36,932 nt of DNA, from positions 1-36,932 of the forward strand of contig CAZKGR010000029.1 in assembly GCA_964552465.1 (NCBI GenBank). Direction: 5' to 3'. Origin of the DNA: BMS3BBIN04 sp964552465 (GTDB lineage: Bacteria > Electryoneota > Electryoneia > Electryoneales > Electryoneaceae). This document shows positions 32,675-36,932 of this stretch, piece by piece; the first letter of the stretch is position 1, and each line of letters starts with the position of its first letter. The notes beneath the pieces are model-generated. The model was not told the DNA's origin. It searched no databases and worked only from the letters and a program-made list of their open reading frames with translations. The position numbers and the translations under genes are program-made.

Positions 32675-33388
32675 TTACGGATAGCCTTGACGAAGTAGCG
32701 TTACATATTCTCGATACAAATCTGTTCGGATTACTTGCAGGATGGGTTCGCCCGTTTTTCGGTAACTTTCACCTACCAATTCCAGCTCCTGCTTCACGGA
32801 AATATCACCGTAATTTCCCATCCATTCAAGATCGAGCGTATATGTACCCGGTTGGCTGAGATCAATTTCATCGATCAAGCCATCATCGCTGGCTCGAATA
32901 TTCATTTCTGTAAAATCACCAAGATCGGATACGAACAGTTCATATTCGCCATCATGCCTCACAGTGTCCGCATCAACAAACTGATCGATCACAGGAAGTT
33001 CAAACTTGCGGATGGTTGCTGCGACATGAGCTCCGGTATCGAAAGACATGCTGATTTCGTACTCATCGTCCAGTGCGAGGAGGGAATCCAAATCTAATTC
33101 GTATTTGTAGTATTCGACAGTAGAGCCAATCTTAACAGTGTCTTCAGTGACATGTACATCACCGACAGTCACCGTCGCCCCTCCAATTAGATCTCTAGTT
33201 TCATCATCCATGAAGGTCAAATGCAAGAAATACCCTTCGCCGCGATATTCGTTGTCGTATGCGTAATAGTAAACATCTAGCCGCGCCCAGATCACATCAG
33301 GTTCCCACTCCTCGTACTCATCGCAGGATGCGAAGAGAAAAGCTATACTGAGAAAGAAAAACAATCGAAGAATGGAGGTGGATTTCAT
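32675..33388 (-). CDS. Lipoprotein of unknown function
   Basis: The 237-residue protein has a lipobox A-F-L-F-A-S-C (Cys22) followed by an acidic linker D-E-Y-E-E-W-E-P-D. The rest is predicted to be mostly beta strands, with several Tyr-rich and Asp-rich segments such as Y-Y-Y-A-Y-D-N-E-Y and L-D-L-D-S-L-L-A-L-D-D. A G-T-Y-T-L-D-L-E-W motif near the C-terminus recalls Ig-like or carboxypeptidase-regulatory folds, but no family was recognised. ATG 33388 has GAGGAAG four bases upstream; a longer frame to 33598 overlaps the terminator of the neighbouring gene and is not used. It lies between an acyl-CoA dehydrogenase and a phosphatase gene with no clear functional link. Confidence 0.7.
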   Translation of the reverse strand: MKSTSILRLFFFLSIAFLFASCDEYEEWEPDVIWARLDVYYYAYDNEYRGEGYFLHLTFMDDETRDLIGGATVTVGDVHVTEDTVKIGSTVEYYKYELDLDSLLALDDEYEISMSFDTGAHVAATIRKFELPVIDQFVDADTVRHDGEYELFVSDLGDFTEMNIRASDDGLIDEIDLSQPGTYTLDLEWMGNYGDISVKQELELVGESYRKTGEPILQVIRTDLYREYVTLLRQGYP

Positions 33389-33404
33389 TATTCTTCCTCT
33401 ATTG

Positions 33405-33440
33405 TCTAAAAGAAAGGGATGTCCGTAAAAGAACATCCCT
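33405..33440 (-). terminator. Terminator of the acyl-CoA dehydrogenase gene
   Basis: On the minus strand AGGGATGT/ACATCCCT with a 10-base loop is followed by TTCTTTT, 30 bases past the stop. Confidence 0.88.
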
Positions 33441-33470
33441 AAGATAACCGGCAAGAATCGTTTTCTCAGG

Positions 33471-34613
33471 TTACTGATCGAGGATGCTCCGTGCGATGAC
33501 GATGCGTTGAACTTCGCTGGTACCTTCGTAAATCTCGGTGATTTTGGCATCACGCAGCATCCGTTCGACGGGGTAATCCTTGGTGTAGCCGTATCCACCG
33601 TGAATCTGGATAGCTTCCAGGGCGCAATAGGTTGCCGCTTCCGAGCAATAGACCTTTGCCATTGCCGCTTCCTGATTCACTGGCAAACCGCGATCCTTCC
33701 GCCAGGCGGCATAACGCAACAGTTGACGTGCGGCAGTGATCCGCGTACCCATATCCGCTATTTTATTACGGATCGCCTGGAATCTACTGATCGGCTTTCC
33801 GAACTGAACCCGTTCCTTGGAATACTTAACCGCTTCTTCGAACGCGCCCTGCGCAATACCCAGCGCTTGAGCAGCAACGCCCAATCGTCCGCTGTCGAGT
33901 CCTGAGAGCATGATCTTGAAACCGTCGCCGTGCTCGCCGACAGTATTCTTGTCTGGCACACGAACATCCTGCAAAGTCAGGGAAACCGTGTCGGTTCCAC
34001 GGATACCGAGCTTCTCTTCCAATCTGCCAATCTCGAGCCCCGGTGTGCCTTGTTCAATCACGAATGTGCTGGTTCCATTGGGGTCGGCTTCGGTATTTGT
34101 CTTGCACACGAGTACATATGCATCGCAGTTCTTGCCGCTAGTGATCCAGTTTTTAGTACCGTTGATCACCCATTCGTCACCATCCTGATAGGCGGTGGTT
34201 TCCATCGCTCCGGCGTCCGAACCCGATCCTGGTTCTGTCAGGCAGAACGCGCCCAGCCATTCACCGTTCGCGAGTTTCGTCAGGTACTTGGACTTGATGT
34301 ACTCGTTCCCATGGGCTTGCAGGGTGTAGCATACGAGGGAGTTGTTGACGCTGCAGATGATTGCGGTGGAAGCATCCACTCGGGCGATCTCTTCGATCGC
34401 AGTGACATATGCCACCGTGTCGAATCCCGCACCTTCCCACTCTTCGTCGACGATCATCCCCATGAATCCGAGCTCGCCGAGTTTCTGGATTCCCTCGCGC
34501 GGGAAGATCTCCTTGTCGTCGCGTTCTGCGACACCCGGACGGAGTTCATTCTCAGCAAAATCTCGTGCTGTCTGGCGTACCATCTCCTGTTCTTCGGTCA
34601 ACCTGAAATCCAT
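33471..34613 (-). CDS. Acyl-CoA dehydrogenase (short/branched-chain type)
   Basis: The 380-residue flavoenzyme catalyses the first, alpha-beta dehydrogenation step of acyl-CoA breakdown and passes electrons to ETF. It shows A-F-C-L-T-E-P-G-S-G-S-D-A-G (family signature 1), W-V-I-N-G-T-K-N-W-I-T-S-G, R-L-G-V-A-A-Q-A-L-G-I-A-Q-G-A, V-Q-F-G-K-P-I and Q-I-H-G-G-Y-G-Y-T-K-D-Y-P-V-E-R (signature 2). Glu363 in I-Y-E-G-T-S-E is the catalytic base, in the position used by short- and medium-chain enzymes rather than isovaleryl- or long-chain ones. ATG 34613 has GAGGAGAG just upstream and gives the normal family length; the longer frame is not supported. No ETF or thiolase gene is nearby. The chain-length preference is inferred only. 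Confidence 0.94.
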   Translation of the reverse strand: MDFRLTEEQEMVRQTARDFAENELRPGVAERDDKEIFPREGIQKLGELGFMGMIVDEEWEGAGFDTVAYVTAIEEIARVDASTAIICSVNNSLVCYTLQAHGNEYIKSKYLTKLANGEWLGAFCLTEPGSGSDAGAMETTAYQDGDEWVINGTKNWITSGKNCDAYVLVCKTNTEADPNGTSTFVIEQGTPGLEIGRLEEKLGIRGTDTVSLTLQDVRVPDKNTVGEHGDGFKIMLSGLDSGRLGVAAQALGIAQGAFEEAVKYSKERVQFGKPISRFQAIRNKIADMGTRITAARQLLRYAAWRKDRGLPVNQEAAMAKVYCSEAATYCALEAIQIHGGYGYTKDYPVERMLRDAKITEIYEGTSEVQRIVIARSILDQ

Positions 34614-34931
34614 GCTCTCCTCGTCCACAGTTGCTGGCAGAATGGGGGCTGCCGAGTTAAATCGTTGTTGACGGCGACACATTTCGCCGGGAAGTTCTGC
34701 AAGAATTTTAAGTATACGCAAACTGCTGGCAAAGTGCCAGTTGAAGTGCGCTGAATGGTGCGTCAATCCAAGTGATGAAACCAGTATTGTGTTCAGAGAT
34801 AACAACAATTACTGCCGCTCGCCACGCCTCTCGAGCGGTTATCTATTTTGTAATGATTGAGAATTCGATAGCCCTTAGTGGTTTGGCGTGCCCTATTTTC
34901 TCAGATCGTTGTGATAAAGGAGGATAAGGGC
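34614..34931. other. Divergent intergenic region
   Basis: These 318 bases separate the acyl-CoA dehydrogenase (minus) from the multidomain surface protein (plus). A hairpin CCGCTCG/CGAGCGG at 34815-34838 is followed on the plus strand by TTATCTATTTT, terminator-like although no plus-strand gene precedes it; it may sit in a leader or end a short RNA. AAGGAGG at 34917-34923 is the ribosome binding site of the next gene. Confidence 0.5.
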
Positions 34932-36644
34932 ATGAGAACGAGCATTACGGCTTTGTTGATTGTATTCATTTTAACTGGCGCGTGTATAGCGCAAGTGATT
35001 CCTCCTGTAAATTTAAGTGCTGAGTTATTGCAAGCGGGGCAGGTCGCCTTGACCTGGGACGCACCACCGGATGGTTTGGTGGAAGACTTTGAGGATGATA
35101 TTGCACAAGGATTTGAATGGGCGGTATATGAAGGGTCATACGTTCTTGAAGATGGGATGGCAAAAATAGATGTGGCTGACAATAACTTCCCCAATTGGGG
35201 ATCAGGTGCATACACTGATCTTGAGTTTGATAATTTCACTGTTTCAGTAACATTTGAATACGTATCGGGTGATGCGTCCCGCGGCTTGCTGTTCAGAGGC
35301 AATGGACCCAAGGATGATGATTATGCCGGCTACGGTTTCTGGATCGCTCATACACTCGATGGATTTTCCATGTGGAAGTACTTTAATGGAGATCCCGTCG
35401 GCATCGTACCCTGGACCGTTTGTCCGGAGATTAATGAAGGTCCGGGAGCGACAAATACATTGTCTCTCACAGCTGTCGGCGTCACTCTTGATATGTATGT
35501 CAACGGTACCTATGTCGGATCCGTAGCCGATGGTGATCACCCCATCGGTACAGTCGGGATTGTTACTGCCTATGGCAATGAGGTCTGGTTTGATGACATC
35601 ACTTCGTTCTTTGTTGCCCCAGGTTCCCCGCCGGTACAACCGCCGCAGTTTGGCACGCCTGTCGCAGGATTTTACAACGATCTCGGACAACCTGTTGAGG
35701 AACGGTTTGCTCCATTTACGGACGCTGTAGTCTTCGACCGGAGCAACGATGAACCATACACCGACGAACTTGATGAGTTCATCGAATACCGGATTTATCG
35801 TGATGGTATCCAGATCGGGACGTCAGACATCGAATCATACACTGATCAACTGCAGGGATTGGGTGAGTTCGAGTACACAGTTACCGCGTTCTACGACGAA
35901 GGCGAATCCGGGCATGCTGGACCGGTGCTGGTAAACTGGGAAGCGGTCATCCTTGATCTTGTTGGGCAGGTCACTGTCGTGCCTCCGGAAGGTGGCTTCG
36001 TGTACTACGACGCAACGTTGATCAACACTCTGCCTCAGACATTCCGGAATATCGACTACTGGACCATGGTTCGATTCCCGAATGGTCAGGAGCTTGGTCC
36101 GGTGTACTTTAGACCAATCATCATTCCGGGATTCATCAACATCACAGTTGTCGCCATGTATCAGGAAATTCCTGCCGAAGCTGAGGCTGGTATCTACACA
36201 CTTACCGGCCACATCGGACCGTATCCGGCCAGCATGTTGAGTGACAGCTTTGAATTTGAGAAGCTCGGTGCTGGTGTGGATGGCTATAGATTCGACCCCG
36301 AGGATTGGACTGCAGGTGGGTCATTTGAGCTGGTTGGTGACCCGGCCGAGGATGAGAAGATCACCGTTTTGTTGCCGGATAAGTTCATGTTCACAGGCAC
36401 CTATCCGAACCCGTTCAACGCGATGACGACGGTTTCAATTGCCATGCCGGAAGCCGCGAATTTGACTGTGAGGGTCTACAATATCAGCGGTCAGCAGGTT
36501 GCAACATTGATTGATGGTCGGGTCAGCGCAGGGCAGCACAGTTTCGTGTTCGATGGGCATGATCTCGCCAGCGGGTTGTACTTTATTCGAGCAAATGTGC
36601 CGGGTCAGATAGACGAATTGCGAAAGATTACGCTTCTGCGTTAA
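34932..36644 (+). CDS. Multidomain secreted protein (split Fn3, LamG-like, beta module) with T9SS-type sorting domain
   Basis: The 570-residue protein has a signal peptide ending A-C-I-A-Q. Residues 22-48 look like the first strands of a fibronectin type III domain (P-P-V-N-L-S-A ... V-A-L-T-W-D-A-P-P-D-G). A LamG/concanavalin-like domain follows at about 50-228 (F-E-D-D, R-G-L-L-F-R-G-N, M-Y-V-N-G-T-Y-V-G-S, V-W-F-D-D-I). Residues 283-330 resume Fn3 (E-Y-R-I-Y-R-D-G-I-Q-I-G, Y-T-D, F-E-Y-T-V-T-A-F-Y-D-E-G-E-S). The recurring beta module spans 343-446 (Y-W-T-M-V-R-F-P-N-G-Q-E-L-G-P, ending D-S-F-E-F-E-K-L). The sorting domain starts near 485 (YPNPFN at 491). The LamG-like part suggests ligand or sugar binding. 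ATG 34932 has AAGGAGG eight bases upstream. Confidence 0.88.
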   Translation: MRTSITALLIVFILTGACIAQVIPPVNLSAELLQAGQVALTWDAPPDGLVEDFEDDIAQGFEWAVYEGSYVLEDGMAKIDVADNNFPNWGSGAYTDLEFDNFTVSVTFEYVSGDASRGLLFRGNGPKDDDYAGYGFWIAHTLDGFSMWKYFNGDPVGIVPWTVCPEINEGPGATNTLSLTAVGVTLDMYVNGTYVGSVADGDHPIGTVGIVTAYGNEVWFDDITSFFVAPGSPPVQPPQFGTPVAGFYNDLGQPVEERFAPFTDAVVFDRSNDEPYTDELDEFIEYRIYRDGIQIGTSDIESYTDQLQGLGEFEYTVTAFYDEGESGHAGPVLVNWEAVILDLVGQVTVVPPEGGFVYYDATLINTLPQTFRNIDYWTMVRFPNGQELGPVYFRPIIIPGFINITVVAMYQEIPAEAEAGIYTLTGHIGPYPASMLSDSFEFEKLGAGVDGYRFDPEDWTAGGSFELVGDPAEDEKITVLLPDKFMFTGTYPNPFNAMTTVSIAMPEAANLTVRVYNISGQQVATLIDGRVSAGQHSFVFDGHDLASGLYFIRANVPGQIDELRKITLLR

Positions 36645-36695
36645 ACGTCTTGTTCCTGAGTGACTTGAGACGGGCTTATCGTCCTATTATCGCAT

Positions 36696-36725
36696 AACCC
36701 CGACGAGTATTCGTCGGGGTTGTTT
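36696..36725 (+). terminator. Intrinsic terminator of the multidomain surface protein gene
   Basis: An 11-bp perfect stem AACCCCGACGA/TCGTCGGGGTT with loop GTAT, then GTTT, 51 bases past the stop. Confidence 0.88.
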
Positions 36726-36932
36726 GCTCTATGAGTTAAGTATCAGCGGAGATCAGCGATCGAGAATCGGGTAGTCCAAGTTGAGACCGATACATTTATC
36801 ACCAACGTCCACAGCCTGGTAGAATTTGAGTTATCCCCGAGATTGAATCGGACAATCAGGGGCGTGTTGCCGAGCTGGCAAGAGAGGTGGACCCCATCAG
36901 TTGGACAGATTGTCTGAGATTTTAAGTGATGA

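Noticed and set aside
33930..34754. Plus-strand ORF of 274 codons opposite the acyl-CoA dehydrogenase
   Set aside because: Antisense shadow; the minus-strand protein is complete and has all family signatures.
36743..36931. Open minus-strand frame of 63 codons running off the window end
   Set aside because: No family was recognised, and another frame also gives a plausible short C-terminal peptide (ending Y-P-I-L-D-R). It may be the end of a real gene beyond the window, but the evidence is too thin to list. Otherwise 36726-36932 shows nothing clear.
1..36932. CRISPR array, insertion sequence, prophage or integron
   Set aside because: No regularly spaced identical repeats, transposase, integrase or phage structural gene was recognised in any frame.

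Overview
The window looks like a chromosomal piece of an uncultured, Gram-negative-type bacterium of the Fibrobacteres-Chlorobi-Bacteroidetes (FCB) neighbourhood. The grounds are many secreted proteins ending in a type IX secretion (Por) style sorting domain (a YPNPFN motif, a V-Y-D/N-x-x-G-R/Q core, an L-A-S-G-x-Y-F box and a basic, leucine-rich tail), several lipoproteins with lipoboxes, a TonB-dependent receptor and a porin. TGA, TAA and TAG are all used as stops, and strong GGAGG-type ribosome binding sites fix most starts. The phylum is an inference; no rRNA or T9SS machinery gene lies here.

Left part (1-17.7 kb). It starts with the C-terminal piece of a sorting-domain protein. Then come rpmG (ribosomal protein L33, only 56 aa), a DUF302 protein, a Ca2+/Na+ antiporter and two overlapping lipoprotein genes (Cache-like, then AgmX/TonB-C-like). 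Next is a beta-helix surface protein interrupted by one in-frame TGA, followed by a GNAT acetyltransferase. Three tandem paralogous secreted proteins of an unrecognised family follow (7.1-11.4 kb). A TonB-dependent receptor and an O/P-type porin lie on the minus strand. The part ends with a stretch of palindromic intergenic repeats and two overlapping paralogous BACON/Ig-like lipoproteins.

Centre (17.7-25.8 kb, all minus strand). This is a dissimilatory sulfur-metabolism block transcribed qmoA-qmoB, then sat, then aprB-aprA, followed by a small membrane protein gene. Sat interconverts sulfate and APS, AprBA interconverts APS and sulfite, and QmoAB is the soluble part of the electron-transfer complex that serves AprBA. 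The membrane subunit gene qmoC and any hdrBC substitute are absent from the window. Palindromes of Rex-like form (GTGAA-N4-TTCAC) lie just upstream of both qmoA and sat. Nothing here decides between sulfate reduction and sulfite oxidation.

Right part (26-36.9 kb). On the minus strand are a large Asp-box (BNR-like) secreted protein with sorting domain, a small exported protein, a YfcE-like phosphoesterase overlapping nusB, ilvE, a histidine phosphatase, a lipoprotein and an acyl-CoA dehydrogenase. A divergent plus-strand gene encodes a multidomain sorting-domain protein in which a LamG-like domain appears to interrupt an Fn3 domain. Most transcription units end in clear intrinsic terminators.

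No CRISPR array, insertion sequence, phage gene or tRNA was seen. The points most worth a second look are the three-paralog secreted family with its recurring 100-residue module, the qmoAB-sat-aprBA block without qmoC and its shared palindromes, and the TGA-interrupted beta-helix gene.
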